From Paraburkholderia antibiotica (GTDB lineage Bacteria; Pseudomonadota; Gammaproteobacteria; Burkholderiales; Burkholderiaceae): DNA of 64,000 nucleotides. A program made the position numbers and the translations under genes. The notes below the pieces were generated by a model. The model was not told where the DNA came from. It was given only the letters and a program-made list of their open reading frames with translations, and did not search any database. The stretch spans positions 1 to 64,000 of the forward strand of contig NZ_JABBFZ010000002.1 in the NCBI RefSeq assembly GCF_012927125.1. The letters run 5' to 3'. Shown here piece by piece: positions 28,128 to 36,774 of the stretch; the first letter of the stretch is position 1; every line of letters begins with the position of its first letter.

Positions 28128-28646
28128 ATGGATGTCCGTGACGAGCTGATGGAGCACGTGCCGCGTCTGCGGCGCTACGCGCGGGCGCTGATCAACAATC
28201 GCGAGCTCGCCGACGACCTCGTGCAGGACACGCTCGAACGCGCGCTCGGCCGCACCCAGCTGTTCCAGCCGGGCACCGATCTGCGCGCGTGGCTCTTCAC
28301 GATCATGCACAACGTGTTCGCGAATCAGGCGCGCAAGGCGTCGGCGCGCGCGGTCCACGTCGCCGTCGACGACGACAGCATCGCCGAGAGCGAACTCGCC
28401 GTGCCGTCCGGGCAGACCCGCTCGCTCGAAATGCGCGATCTCGACTACGCGTTGCAGCGGCTGCCGCTCGAGCAGCGCCAGGTGGTGCTGCTGGTCGGCC
28501 TCGAAGAAATGAGTTACGCCGACGTCGCGCTCGCGCTGAACATTCCGATCGGCACGGTGATGTCGCGCCTGTCGCGCGGACGCGAACGGCTGCGGGCGTT
28601 GATGGCGGGCAATCAGCCCGGAGCGAAATTACAGGTGGTGCGATGA
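28128..28646 (+). CDS. ECF-family RNA polymerase sigma factor
   Basis: A 172-residue sigma-70-family factor with region 2 (DLVQDTLERALGRTQLF, AWLFTIMHNVFANQARK) and region 4 (LVGLEEMSYADVALALNI, GTVMSRLSRGRERLRAL). It should direct RNA polymerase to a small stress regulon, plausibly the nearby peroxidase and cytochrome b561 genes. Its stop overlaps the anti-sigma start as ATGA (28643-28646), the usual arrangement for a sigma/anti-sigma pair. Confidence 0.93.
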   Translation: MDVRDELMEHVPRLRRYARALINNRELADDLVQDTLERALGRTQLFQPGTDLRAWLFTIMHNVFANQARKASARAVHVAVDDDSIAESELAVPSGQTRSLEMRDLDYALQRLPLEQRQVVLLVGLEEMSYADVALALNIPIGTVMSRLSRGRERLRALMAGNQPGAKLQVVR

Positions 28647-29491
28647 GCGAGCCGCAAATGCCGATCGGCGAAGAAGACCTGCACGCGTACGTGGACGGCA
28701 CGCTGTCCGGCAAGCGCCGTGCCGAGGTGGAGCGCGCGCTTGAACAGAACCCGGAGCTGGCCGCGCGCGTCAGCGATTATTTTTCGCTCAACAACATGTT
28801 CCACGAGCGCTACGACCGCGTGCTCAGCGAGCCGGTGCCGAAGCGTCTGCAGATGGGCGCACCGCGCCGCTCGTGGCTCGCCGCGAACTGGCCGCGCTTT
28901 GCCGTGCAATTCGCGGGGCTGGCGGCGACGCTGGTGCTCGGCATCGGGATCGGCATGCATCGCAGCGAGCTGATCGCGCCGGTCGCGATCGAAAGCCCTG
29001 CCGGCTACGTCGACTCGCACACCGATGCGCGTGCGCTCGGCGCGGACAGCCCGGAAGGTTTCGCGCGTCAGGCGGCGGTCGCACACGTGGTCTACATGCC
29101 CGCGGTCGAACGGCCGAGCGACATGAGCGCCGCCCACGAGCAGGATTTCGTGCAATGGCTCGCGAACCGGCTCGGCACCCAGGTCCATCCGCCGATGCTG
29201 TCGAAAAGCGGCTTCATGCTGTCGGGCGGCCGCCTGCTGCCCGGCGCCGATGGCCCGACCGCGCAGTTCATGTATCGCGGGCCGAACGGCGAGCGCGTCA
29301 CGCTGTGCATCTCGCATCGGCGCGAAAACGCCAACACGACCGCGTTCAGGCTGTATCAGGCGGGGCCGGTCAATGTGTTCTACTGGGTCGACGGGGATTT
29401 TGGCTACGCGGTGTCGGGCGGGATCGATCGCAAGCAGTTGCTGCAGCTTGCGCATGATGTGTATGCGCAGTTGACCGCGGCGCCGGGGTAA
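28643..29491 (+). CDS. anti-sigma factor, transmembrane
   Basis: A 282-residue protein: cytoplasmic N-terminal helices with EEDLHAYVDGTLSGKRRAEV, one membrane helix at about residues 86-107 (VQFAGLAATLVLGIGIGM) and a large periplasmic domain. Coupled to the ECF sigma gene, so it most likely holds that sigma factor at the membrane until a periplasmic signal arrives. No HxxxCxxC zinc motif. Confidence 0.88.
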   Translation: MSEPQMPIGEEDLHAYVDGTLSGKRRAEVERALEQNPELAARVSDYFSLNNMFHERYDRVLSEPVPKRLQMGAPRRSWLAANWPRFAVQFAGLAATLVLGIGIGMHRSELIAPVAIESPAGYVDSHTDARALGADSPEGFARQAAVAHVVYMPAVERPSDMSAAHEQDFVQWLANRLGTQVHPPMLSKSGFMLSGGRLLPGADGPTAQFMYRGPNGERVTLCISHRRENANTTAFRLYQAGPVNVFYWVDGDFGYAVSGGIDRKQLLQLAHDVYAQLTAAPG

Positions 29492-29755
29492 GCGGCGTGC
29501 GCGTGAGATGGCGTGATGCCGAGGTGTCGAGGTGCCCAGGTGCCGAGATGGCCAGGCGGCGCGGAAAGGCAACGCGATGCGATGCGCTGCGGGCCGCTCT
29601 GTCGATTGCGGTGCCTCCTGGACGACTGCCTGAATTGACTGCGCGCGAGGTGGCATAGCAACGCGTCCCGCTTGCGAGCCGGCGCACGGCGTTCAGGCGG
29701 AGTGCCTTCCATCGGCCCCTCGACCCCGTCTTCAACCGTGCCTTCAGTCGTGCCT

Positions 29756-30712
29756 TCAGTCGTGCCTTGCGGGCGGCTCCGCGCGAGTCCCGGCGTTGCT
29801 CGTTGAATCTCTCCCCGCAGCAGCAACCGCAACCGCATCATCACGCGCGATACCCAGCAATTCGCGCGGCGTCACACCCGACAGACGCCCCATCCAGTGC
29901 GCCATATGACTCTGATGCGCGAAGCCGCTCTCCAGCGCAATCCGGCTCGCGCTGAGCCGCCCTTGCAGCAGCAATGTCCGCGCACGCTCCACTCTTCGCT
30001 GCACCACGTAGCGATGCACCGGCACGCCAAGCGTCTCGCGAAAGAGCGCCTTGAAATGCGGCACGCTCAGTTGTGCGTGGGCGGCGAGTTCGTCGAGCGT
30101 CAGACGCTGGTCGAGATGCGCGTCGATAAATTCGATCACCCGCGCGGCCGTGCGCGGCGCGAGCGTGCCGCGTCGCTTGCCGGCCGGCAGCTCGCCGCTC
30201 ACCAGCCGGACCAGCATCGCGGTGCACAGACTTTCCGCGTACAGCGGATCGGAGGCGTCGTCCGCTTCGAGTTCCGCGCGCAGCGCCCACGCGAGATGCT
30301 GAAAGCGCGGATCGCGCATCTGGAAGCGCAGCCGCAGTTGCGCGTCGGCCGGCTTCAGCGCCAGTTGCTCGACGGTCCGTCGCGCGAAATCCTCGGCGAA
30401 CCAGACACTGAAGATCGTGCAGGCGGCGTCATCGTTCCATTGGCCCGCGAGCCCGGCGGGAATCACGTCGGCGTCGCCGTGCGCCTGGATTCGCGTGAGA
30501 CGGCGCGCGTCGCACAGGCAGCGTGCGTTGACCGGCGCGCCGACGTGCACGCCGACGCGATGATGGCGAATCGCCGGCAGCCGATGCAAACCGGCCGACA
30601 CGCTGAGCAGCTCCGCGCCGAAGCCTTGCCAGCCAAGCGTCCTGCTCGAGCGCATCGCGATGCGTGAACCGCTGTGCGGTGCGAGCGTGGAAATCGGGGT
30701 GACGGCGTTCAT
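29756..30712 (-). CDS. AraC-family transcriptional regulator
   Basis: A 318-residue regulator with an N-terminal sensing domain (about 1-200) and a C-terminal double helix-turn-helix (about 205-300): DQRLTLDELAAHAQLSVPHF, LFRETLGVPVHRYVVQRRVE, then SRIALESGFAHQSHMAHW. Start at 30712 is supported by AGGAG eight bases upstream; the frame extends further without homology. Divergent from the NmrA-like gene 276 bases away, which it probably controls. Confidence 0.9.
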   Translation of the reverse strand: MNAVTPISTLAPHSGSRIAMRSSRTLGWQGFGAELLSVSAGLHRLPAIRHHRVGVHVGAPVNARCLCDARRLTRIQAHGDADVIPAGLAGQWNDDAACTIFSVWFAEDFARRTVEQLALKPADAQLRLRFQMRDPRFQHLAWALRAELEADDASDPLYAESLCTAMLVRLVSGELPAGKRRGTLAPRTAARVIEFIDAHLDQRLTLDELAAHAQLSVPHFKALFRETLGVPVHRYVVQRRVERARTLLLQGRLSASRIALESGFAHQSHMAHWMGRLSGVTPRELLGIARDDAVAVAAAGRDSTSNAGTRAEPPARHD

Positions 30713-30988
30713 CGCGATTCTCCTGAATGAGCCTGACTGAGCTGCTGCACGACGGCGGGATGACGGCGGGATTCGTGCATTGTGCGGGGTTTTCGGCGGC
30801 TTTGCCGAGGCTACGAAATTCCGCACTGTGCGTGCCTGCCGTCGCTGCAATTCGTGCCGGAGGTCGCACACACCGCCGTATGGCGTCATCGGATCATCCG
30901 ATTCTGCGCAACGCCATCCGGATCCGCGCGCTTTGTCCGCGCCGCGCCCCTACGATGAAGCCATTCGATCCCCTGCAAGGAGCGCAAC

Positions 30989-31915
30989 GTGTTCGTCATT
31001 TTCGGAGCAACCGGCCAGGTCGGCCGCGCGAGTGCGACGGCCCTACGACGCGCGGGCCACCCGGTTCGCGCAGTGCTGCACGACGGAGGGCAAACCGCCG
31101 CGCCAGCCGAGGCGCTCGCGGCCATCGGCTGCGAGATCGCGCACGCCGACTTGAACGACGCGGCAGCGGTCGCACGCGCGATCGACGGCGCGCACGCGGT
31201 GCAGTGGCTCTGCCCGGTGCCGCGCGCACACGACGATCCGGCCGCCGCGATGCGCCACACGATCGACGCGGGCGTCGCCGCCTTTCGCGCGGCGCCGCCG
31301 CCACGCCTGCTCGCACTGTCCGACTACGGCGCCGAACACGCCGACGGCACCGGCATCACGACGCGGTTCCACTACCTCGAAACACGCTTGTGCGGCGTCC
31401 CGGCATCGCTGACGTTTCTACGCGCGGCCGAGCACATGCACAACTGGGCGCGTGTGCTGCCCGTCGCGCTGGAGCGCGGCGTGTTGCCGAGTCTGCATCA
31501 TCCGCTCGACAAGCGTTTCCCGACCGTCGCCGCACGGGACGTCGGCGAGCTTGCGGCCGCGTTGCTGCTCGATGCCGAACCGGCGCGGGCGACCCCGCGC
31601 ATCGTCAGTATCGAAGCGGAACAACGCGTGAGTGCGCTCGACGTCGCGCGCACGCTGGCCGATCTGTCCGGGCGACCGGTCGCCGCCCACGCCGTGCCGC
31701 GCGATCAATGGAGCGCTGTACTACGCGGCGCCGGGCTCGGCGAGCGACACGCGCAGCTGATCGTCGATCTGTACGACGCGCACAACGCGGGACGCATCGA
31801 CGTCGAAGCGAACGCCAGCGAGCGACGCTTCGGCGTCACGAGGTTGGAAGAGGTATTGGGTGCGCTGTTGTCGCGTACGGCGGGCGCCGAGGCGGCGACG
31901 CGGAACGTGCACTGA
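30989..31915 (+). CDS. NmrA-like NAD(P)-binding protein
   Basis: A 308-residue atypical short-chain reductase. N-terminal Rossmann motif MFVIFGATGQVGRAS (GxxGxxG), then an NmrA-type core. Such proteins are oxidoreductases or redox sensors, and the substrate cannot be told. The GTG start at 30989 follows AAGGAG by six bases. Its last 90 bases are repeated, diverged, immediately downstream (31926-32032). Confidence 0.85.
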   Translation: MFVIFGATGQVGRASATALRRAGHPVRAVLHDGGQTAAPAEALAAIGCEIAHADLNDAAAVARAIDGAHAVQWLCPVPRAHDDPAAAMRHTIDAGVAAFRAAPPPRLLALSDYGAEHADGTGITTRFHYLETRLCGVPASLTFLRAAEHMHNWARVLPVALERGVLPSLHHPLDKRFPTVAARDVGELAAALLLDAEPARATPRIVSIEAEQRVSALDVARTLADLSGRPVAAHAVPRDQWSAVLRGAGLGERHAQLIVDLYDAHNAGRIDVEANASERRFGVTRLEEVLGALLSRTAGAEAATRNVH

Positions 31916-31925
31916 TTCGTGTGCC

Positions 31926-32032
31926 GCGCAGATGCTTCGGCATCACGACGCGGGAAGAGGTATTGGGCGCACTGCTGCCGCGTACTGCGGGCGCCGGGGC
32001 GATGGCGCGATAACGCAAAACGTGCGCTGATC
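31926..32032 (+). pseudogene. duplicated 3' end of the NmrA-like gene
   Basis: Reads as RCFGITTREEVLGALLPRTA then GAGAMAR and stop, matching the NmrA end RRFGVTRLEEVLGALLSRTA. The nucleotide match continues past the stop: CGTGCACTGATTCGT (31906-31920) against CGTGCGCTGATCCGT (32021-32035). Offset is 107 bases, rising to 115 after a short insertion. A remnant of a tandem duplication or of a lost paralog. Confidence 0.8.
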
Positions 32033-32149
32033 CGTATCGCGCGCAGGTAGACGGCGCGAACGGCAAGTGGCGTTCACGTGAGCCGGCGTTCGTACGAACC
32101 GTGTGACAAGCCCTCACAGGCTCGATCAACTCAATCCGGGAGAAACAGC

Positions 32150-32413
32150 ATGCAAACCTGCCCGCTGCGGCGTACTTTCACCCGCGTCGAAACCCAAGTC
32201 GACGCGCGGCCCTGCACGGCTCGCCGAAGCTGGCGAACCAGCCGAGTCGCGTCGGCATCTCACTCTCAACCGATGCCGCTCACGCACGCAAGCCCGCTCG
32301 CGCAACGCGGGCTGTCTATCGCAACGGCGCTTGCGAGCCTGCTCGGCTGGCACGCGCTGGCGAACCTGCTCGACGCGATCCCCGACAGCAACGACGACTT
32401 CAACCTGTTCTGA
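32150..32413 (+). CDS. small hypothetical protein
   Basis: An 87-residue frame with GGGAGA about eight bases upstream of its ATG. It is Arg/Thr/Ser-rich at first (RRTFTRVETQVDARP), has a hydrophobic stretch (LSIATALASLLGWHALANLL) and an acidic tail SNDDFNLF. It is convergent with ribA. I do not recognise it; the tail and ribosome-binding site favour a real gene. Confidence 0.5.
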   Translation: MQTCPLRRTFTRVETQVDARPCTARRSWRTSRVASASHSQPMPLTHASPLAQRGLSIATALASLLGWHALANLLDAIPDSNDDFNLF

Positions 32414-32445
32414 GTGTCGGACAGGCCCCGGTCGCCGATCAGCTG

Positions 32446-33120
32446 TTACTCGTTCTCGTCGAAGTAATGCCCGAACTTGACCTGCTTCGTGCGGATATAA
32501 CGCTCGTTTTCCTCGCGCGTCGGGATCGCAAGCGCGACGCGCTCGCACACCGGAATACCATGCTTCGACAGCGTATGGAATTTCTCCGGATTGTTGCTCA
32601 TCAGCCGCACCGACGTGACCTTCAGCGTGCGCAGAATGCCCGCGGCCGAATCGTATTCGCGCGAATCGTCGGGTAGACCGAGATCGAGATTGGCCTCGAC
32701 GGTGTCGCGCCCCTGCTCCTGCAGCGCATATGCGCGAATCTTGTTCGACAGGCCGATGCCGCGCCCTTCGTGCCCGCGCAGATACAGCAGCACGCCGCAG
32801 CCTTCGGCCGCGATGTAGCGCAGCGCCAGATCGAGCTGCTCGCCGCAGTCGCAACGATAGGAGCCGAGCACGTCGCCGGTGAGGCACTCCGAATGCAGGC
32901 GCGTCAGCACGGACGACTGATTGGCGACATCGCCCATCACGAGCGCGAGATGTTCGGCGCCGCTGTCGACCACGCGAAACACATAGGAAGTGAACGTGCC
33001 GTAGCGCGTGGGAAGCGTGGCGGTGGCGTCGAGAACGACGCATTCGCCGGTGACGGCGCCCTCCGCTGCGGGCGATGAATCCTGAGACGTGAGCATGGCG
33101 TTAAACAATGGTGCTGACAT
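32446..33120 (-). CDS. ribA: GTP cyclohydrolase II RibA
   Basis: A 224-residue enzyme that opens GTP to the first pyrimidine intermediate of riboflavin. The zinc-binding cysteines are in [14 protein letters not shown], followed by [12 protein letters not shown] and the LMSNNPEK region. Stand-alone (not fused to RibB). Full length for the family. Confidence 0.96.
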   Translation of the reverse strand: MSAPLFNAMLTSQDSSPAAEGAVTGECVVLDATATLPTRYGTFTSYVFRVVDSGAEHLALVMGDVANQSSVLTRLHSECLTGDVLGSYRCDCGEQLDLALRYIAAEGCGVLLYLRGHEGRGIGLSNKIRAYALQEQGRDTVEANLDLGLPDDSREYDSAAGILRTLKVTSVRLMSNNPEKFHTLSKHGIPVCERVALAIPTREENERYIRTKQVKFGHYFDENE

Positions 33121-33488
33121 GAACCCGGTCGAGCCGGGGTTAAGGTGTGGACTGCGAGTTTACCGCTAATCCGCATGCCGCACGCGGATGCCCCTTCGCG
33201 AGCGCGGGAAGCGGGTCGAAGAAGCGGGCCGAAGAAGCGGTACGGTAAGCACCACGGGCAACAGCGGCCAACGGTGATCGACGGTGATCGACTGTTGTCG
33301 ACGAGGCAAACCCGAGCGCGGCGAACCAGGCGGCAACACGCTCCCGCGTGAACCACCCGACGGTACGGCAGGCAACGCTCACGCGCCCGCCAGGCGCACC
33401 CAGCGCGCATCGGATGGACCGCCCCAGGTATTCCCGGTGTACCGCGGACACACGTCGCGCCTATACTGCAATGGCCTGTCCCTCACGA
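33121..33488. other. gene-free stretch between ribA and the CBS-domain gene
   Basis: About 370 bases of divergent upstream sequence with two short imperfect direct repeats (GCGGG(T/C)CGAAGAA at about 33207-33235; ACGGTGATCG twice at about 33272-33290). It should hold the ribA promoter. No gene or riboswitch seen; no FMN aptamer signature. Confidence 0.5.
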
Positions 33489-33511
33489 CAGTACGCCGCG
33501 TCGGCGTACTG
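33489..33511 (+). promoter_or_regulatory. perfect 10-3-10 inverted repeat in the CBS gene leader
   Basis: CAGTACGCCG, spacer CGT, then CGGCGTACTG, ending 22 bases before the start codon at 33534, just ahead of a CGGAG ribosome-binding site. It could be an operator or an mRNA hairpin. Confidence 0.6.
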
Positions 33512-33533
33512 CACTGCGAAACGGAGCCGCTCC

Positions 33534-33977
33534 ATGACAAGCGTTGCACAGCTTCTTAAAACAAAACCGAACCCCGCCGGCGTCTACACGATCGGCGCCG
33601 ACGATTCCGTCTACGAGGCGATCCGGCTGATGGCCGAAAAGGGCATCGGTGCACTGGTAGTGACCGACGGCGACAGCATCGCCGGCATCGTGACGGAGCG
33701 CGACTATGCACGCAAGGTGGTGCTGATGGACCGCTCGTCGAAGGCAACGCCGGTGCGCGACATCATGAGCAAGGCCGTGCGCTTCGTGCGTCCCGACCAG
33801 ACGACCGAAGACTGCATGGCGCTGATGACAGAGCGGCGCATGCGGCATTTGCCGGTCATCGAAAACGAACGGCTGATCGGCATGGTGTCGATTGGGGACC
33901 TCGTGAAGAACATCATCGCGGAGCAGCAATTCACGATTCAGCAGCTCGAGTTCTACATTCACGGCGAACGGCCTTGA
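33534..33977 (+). CDS. tandem CBS-domain protein
   Basis: A 147-residue protein made of two CBS motifs (about residues 10-65 and 75-130): GADDSVYEAIRLMAEKGIGA with VTDGDSIAGIVTERDYARKV, and RPDQTTEDCMALMTERRMRH with VIENERLIGMVSIGDL. CBS pairs usually bind adenine nucleotides and regulate partner proteins. Stand-alone form common in Burkholderiales; the target is unknown. Start ATG at 33534 with CGGAG upstream. Confidence 0.9.
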   Translation: MTSVAQLLKTKPNPAGVYTIGADDSVYEAIRLMAEKGIGALVVTDGDSIAGIVTERDYARKVVLMDRSSKATPVRDIMSKAVRFVRPDQTTEDCMALMTERRMRHLPVIENERLIGMVSIGDLVKNIIAEQQFTIQQLEFYIHGERP

Positions 33978-34043
33978 CACGGAAATAGCGTCTGGCCGGG
34001 CGCCGCGCCTCGATCCTTCAAGCGTCATTCACGGAACCGACGC

Positions 34044-34074
34044 AAAAAAAGCCCAAACTTCCTGGAGCTTGGGC
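34044..34074 (-). terminator. rho-independent terminator, minus strand
   Basis: On the minus strand GCCCAAGCTCCAGGAAGTTTGGGC (six-pair stem) is followed by seven T's. There is no T-tract in the plus direction. The nearest minus-strand gene ends 356 bases upstream (34431), so this may close a long trailer or an independent small RNA. Confidence 0.8.
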
Positions 34075-34430
34075 CAAGCCACCTTGCGGCAGCGGAGGTT
34101 CCTTCAAACGGGAACACAGCGCGCGCACGAATCGCCTGCATTGCGGATGCAGCGGTGCGTCGCGTTAGGTTGAAACCTCGGTGAACTGAAGCGGTGTGCG
34201 CCGTCGAGCGCGGCCCACACCGTCTGATGTTGCATGGATAGCGGAGCGGTCGCTCATGCGACTATTCAAGCGTCGACTCATGCGCCCACATCGGCGCTCG
34301 ACGCATCACGCTCACGCTCGAATCGCGCGCTTTTCTTCTCTCGACTCAATCGCGCTATCGACAGGGCCAGTGCCAGGATCAGCCATTCCGGCAGACCCGT
34401 TCACGGCCCCCACCCGCCATCACCCTTCGA
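34075..34430. other. gene-free stretch upstream of a lone terminator; possible small RNA
   Basis: No coding frame is convincing. On the minus strand CCGAGGTTTCAACC (about 34175-34190) can pair with GTTTGAAGGAACCTCCG (about 34098-34115), giving a long imperfect hairpin just before the terminator at 34044-34074. That is compatible with a structured RNA of about 120-150 bases, but no known family was recognised. Confidence 0.35.
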
Positions 34431-34775
34431 TCAGTTACCGAAATACACGCCGTGCGCACCGCCCATCGGCTGGGTCGTGATCGCGCCCGCCTGCGACGAG
34501 CCGCTCATCGGCGCGCCATAACCGCTGGTGTCGGCAACCGGCTGGGTTTGCGCGACGCTCGGGTTCTGCGCCTGAACGCGTTGTTCGGCGGCTTGCACAT
34601 CGGCCGGATAGTTCGGATCGTTCGAGACCGACGGGTTATAGCCCGCCTGCTCCAGCTGGATCAACTGGTTGCGCACGTCCGCGCGGGTCGCGGGCTGCTC
34701 GCTCGACTGCGCAAACGACACGACCGGTGCGGCGAGAACGGCGGCAATAGCGACTGCCTTGATCAGCGATTTCAT
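34431..34775 (-). CDS. DUF4148-type small secreted protein
   Basis: A 114-residue protein with signal peptide MKSLIKAVAIAAVLAAPVVS (cleavage near SFAQS), the DUF4148 segment TRADVRNQLIQLEQAGYNP and a Gln/Gly/Ser-rich tail. Paralog of the protein at 26492-26770. A strong GGAGGT ribosome-binding site lies nine bases upstream of the ATG. Function unknown. Confidence 0.88.
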   Translation of the reverse strand: MKSLIKAVAIAAVLAAPVVSFAQSSEQPATRADVRNQLIQLEQAGYNPSVSNDPNYPADVQAAEQRVQAQNPSVAQTQPVADTSGYGAPMSGSSQAGAITTQPMGGAHGVYFGN

Positions 34776-35078
34776 GATGACTTACCTCCAATCTGGTTTT
34801 ATGTGCATCGCGAGCCACTCTGGTGTGGAGCGATTGGATTCAGTCTAGTCAGCCGATCCCCAAGGGAAAAACCTTAATTTCGAGATAGATAATTGTTCTC
34901 ATCGCAATAATGCACAGCGATTCGCGCGGATCGATTTTCGATGCATCGATTTCGCGGTAACAATTGTTGGCTTCATAAGTCTTGCGTCTGATGTTTCCGC
35001 AATACATCTGATCTGAGAAAGTTTTGCCACGATAAGCGCGCCAGCGGCAGAAATCGACGTGCGTGCGCGCCCGTGCTT
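34776..35078. other. gene-free, AT-richer stretch; weak Fur-like site
   Basis: About 300 bases between the DUF4148 start and the glycosylase stop (both minus strand). It contains GATAGATAATTGTTCTCATC (34884-34903), which loosely resembles a Fur box, roughly 110 bases upstream of the DUF4148 gene. The rest shows nothing. Confidence 0.35.
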
Positions 35079-35708
35079 TCATGCGTCCGCGCGCGGCATC
35101 AGCAACAGCTTGCGCGGCCCGCTGACGAACGCGCTGCCCGGCTCGAAAAATCGCAACGGCCGATCCATTTCGCGCGATAGCCCGATACGCGTCGTCACGC
35201 CGATCGGTGCGTCGCCGGCTTCGATCGCGCCGATCCACAATCCGCGGCCGGTACAGAGGTCGCGGCCGTCGAACGATTGACCGATGCCGAACGCCACCGT
35301 CAACCGGCCGGGTCCGCGCGCGAGATCGCGCAGCGGCACGCCGGGGCGACGCGCTTCCATCAGCGCCAGGCCTTCGAGCGGCTCGATCGCGCGCAGCAGA
35401 ATGCCGGCGCCGACCTCCTCCGCTTCGGACGACATGTTCAGCATGTACGACACGCCATAGGTCAGGCGCACATATGCATGGCCACGCGCAAGAAACATCG
35501 AGCCGTTGTACGGACGGCGGCCCAGGTACGCATGGCTCGTCGAATCGCCGAGCGGATACGCCTCGGTCTCGACGATGCGTCCGCTGATGCGCCCTTCGGG
35601 CAGATCGTGCACGAGGTATTTACCGACCATGAAGCGCGCGAGTTCGACGGTATCGATCGGCAGATCGTCGCGGCGCAGAAGACGGATCGGAAGCGGTTCG
35701 TTTCGCAT
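35079..35708 (-). CDS. DNA-3-methyladenine glycosylase (AAG/MPG family)
   Basis: A 209-residue base-excision repair enzyme of the AAG family, not the helix-hairpin-helix AlkA type. Conserved segments: [20 protein letters not shown] with the catalytic glutamate, [34 protein letters not shown] and [13 protein letters not shown]. It removes alkylated purines. Start [11 protein letters not shown] (35708) fits the family length; the longer upstream frame lacks homology. Confidence 0.92.
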   Translation of the reverse strand: MRNEPLPIRLLRRDDLPIDTVELARFMVGKYLVHDLPEGRISGRIVETEAYPLGDSTSHAYLGRRPYNGSMFLARGHAYVRLTYGVSYMLNMSSEAEEVGAGILLRAIEPLEGLALMEARRPGVPLRDLARGPGRLTVAFGIGQSFDGRDLCTGRGLWIGAIEAGDAPIGVTTRIGLSREMDRPLRFFEPGSAFVSGPRKLLLMPRADA

Positions 35709-36145
35709 GCGTTGGGATGTCCTGAAACAGAGGAAGCCGGAAAGCACTGAGCTGAAAGCACCGAGGCCGTCAAGCATGAGACCAACATCGGTCAACGGTC
35801 CAGTGCGCGACGCGGCGCCGAACATCTCGCCCCCACCACGCGCCCCTCACACTCGCACGCCGATACCATCGCCAGAGCGGCCTATGCGTTGTACCGACGC
35901 CTCATTTTCTACGCCCACCACATCAACGTGGCACTAATTGTTATATTGTGTGTCTCCGGCCGGCTACACGGCCGTTTGCACGTCCGGACCCGCGCGTCGA
36001 GCGCAACCCCGGACGGCATTCCGGCCAAAAAATATTCGCACGGCTGCTGTACCTGTTCCATTCAGATCGAATCCCGCTGTACCCGCTGGTGTAACTAGCG
36101 TCCCCGCCTGGGGACAGACGTACCTACGACAACAGGAGAAGTTGA
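35709..36145. other. gene-free divergent region with an inverted repeat before the BON gene
   Basis: Upstream region shared by the glycosylase (minus) and the BON protein (plus). GTCCCC-GCCT-GGGGAC (36100-36115) is a perfect 6-4-6 inverted repeat 30 bases before the BON start codon. An AT-rich stretch AATTGTTATATTGTG (about 35937-35951) may contain a promoter. No gene seen. Confidence 0.45.
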
Positions 36146-36514
36146 ATGAAAGCAATCAAGATGATCGGCGGCGCGCTCGTCGTGCTCGCGTCCCTCAACG
36201 CTTACGCGCAGAACGACGCAGCTTCGGCCGCAGCGCCCGCAGCCGCTGCGGCATCGGCACCGACCGCCAAGCAAACGGCCAAGCAGAACCGTGCGGCCAA
36301 CCGCGCACTGTCGCGCAAGGTTCGCGGCGTGCTCGCACGCACCAAGGGCCTGACGGTCGGCAACATCACCGTGCGCGCACGCGACGGCGCGATCACGCTG
36401 GCCGGCTCGGTGCCGGAAGCAGCGCAGATCGAACTCGCGACGACGGCCGCCCAAGGCGTGCCGGGCGTCACGTCGGTGCGCAACGCGCTGACGATCCGCG
36501 CAATCGGTCAGTAA
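36146..36514 (+). CDS. BON-domain periplasmic protein
   Basis: A 122-residue exported protein: signal peptide (MKAIKMIGGALVVLASLNAY, cut near AQND), an Ala-rich linker, then one BON domain (about 55-120) with GNITVRARDGAITLAGSVPE and TSVRNALTI. BON domains bind lipid or peptidoglycan surfaces and are linked to envelope stress. Ribosome-binding site AGGAGAAG just upstream. Confidence 0.88.
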   Translation: MKAIKMIGGALVVLASLNAYAQNDAASAAAPAAAAASAPTAKQTAKQNRAANRALSRKVRGVLARTKGLTVGNITVRARDGAITLAGSVPEAAQIELATTAAQGVPGVTSVRNALTIRAIGQ

Positions 36515-36774
36515 TTGAAGTTGCAGTAACGCAGCACACTGGCGCCGATGCCGGGAGCAACGCATCGGCGCGAGTTTACGATTCCACGAATCGTTCGATT
36601 CACACGTGGCATCCGGGCGATAGTTCGAACACCCTTAAGCCGCGATTTTCAGCCCTTCAGGGACCACGTCTTCGGGACTGCGATACGCACAAGCGCCCGC
36701 TCCGGCCAGCTTCCCCTCAGCCCCACTCAGCGTTCAGCCCCACCGCAATCCCCGCAGTAACCCCGCCCGCCGCC

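Noticed and set aside
33121-33533. FMN riboswitch for ribA
   Set aside because: None of the conserved FMN aptamer segments is present.
34075-34260. 6S RNA candidate
   Set aside because: The conserved closing stem and the TTGAACC/GGTTCAAGGG elements of proteobacterial 6S RNA are absent, so only an unassigned RNA is suggested.
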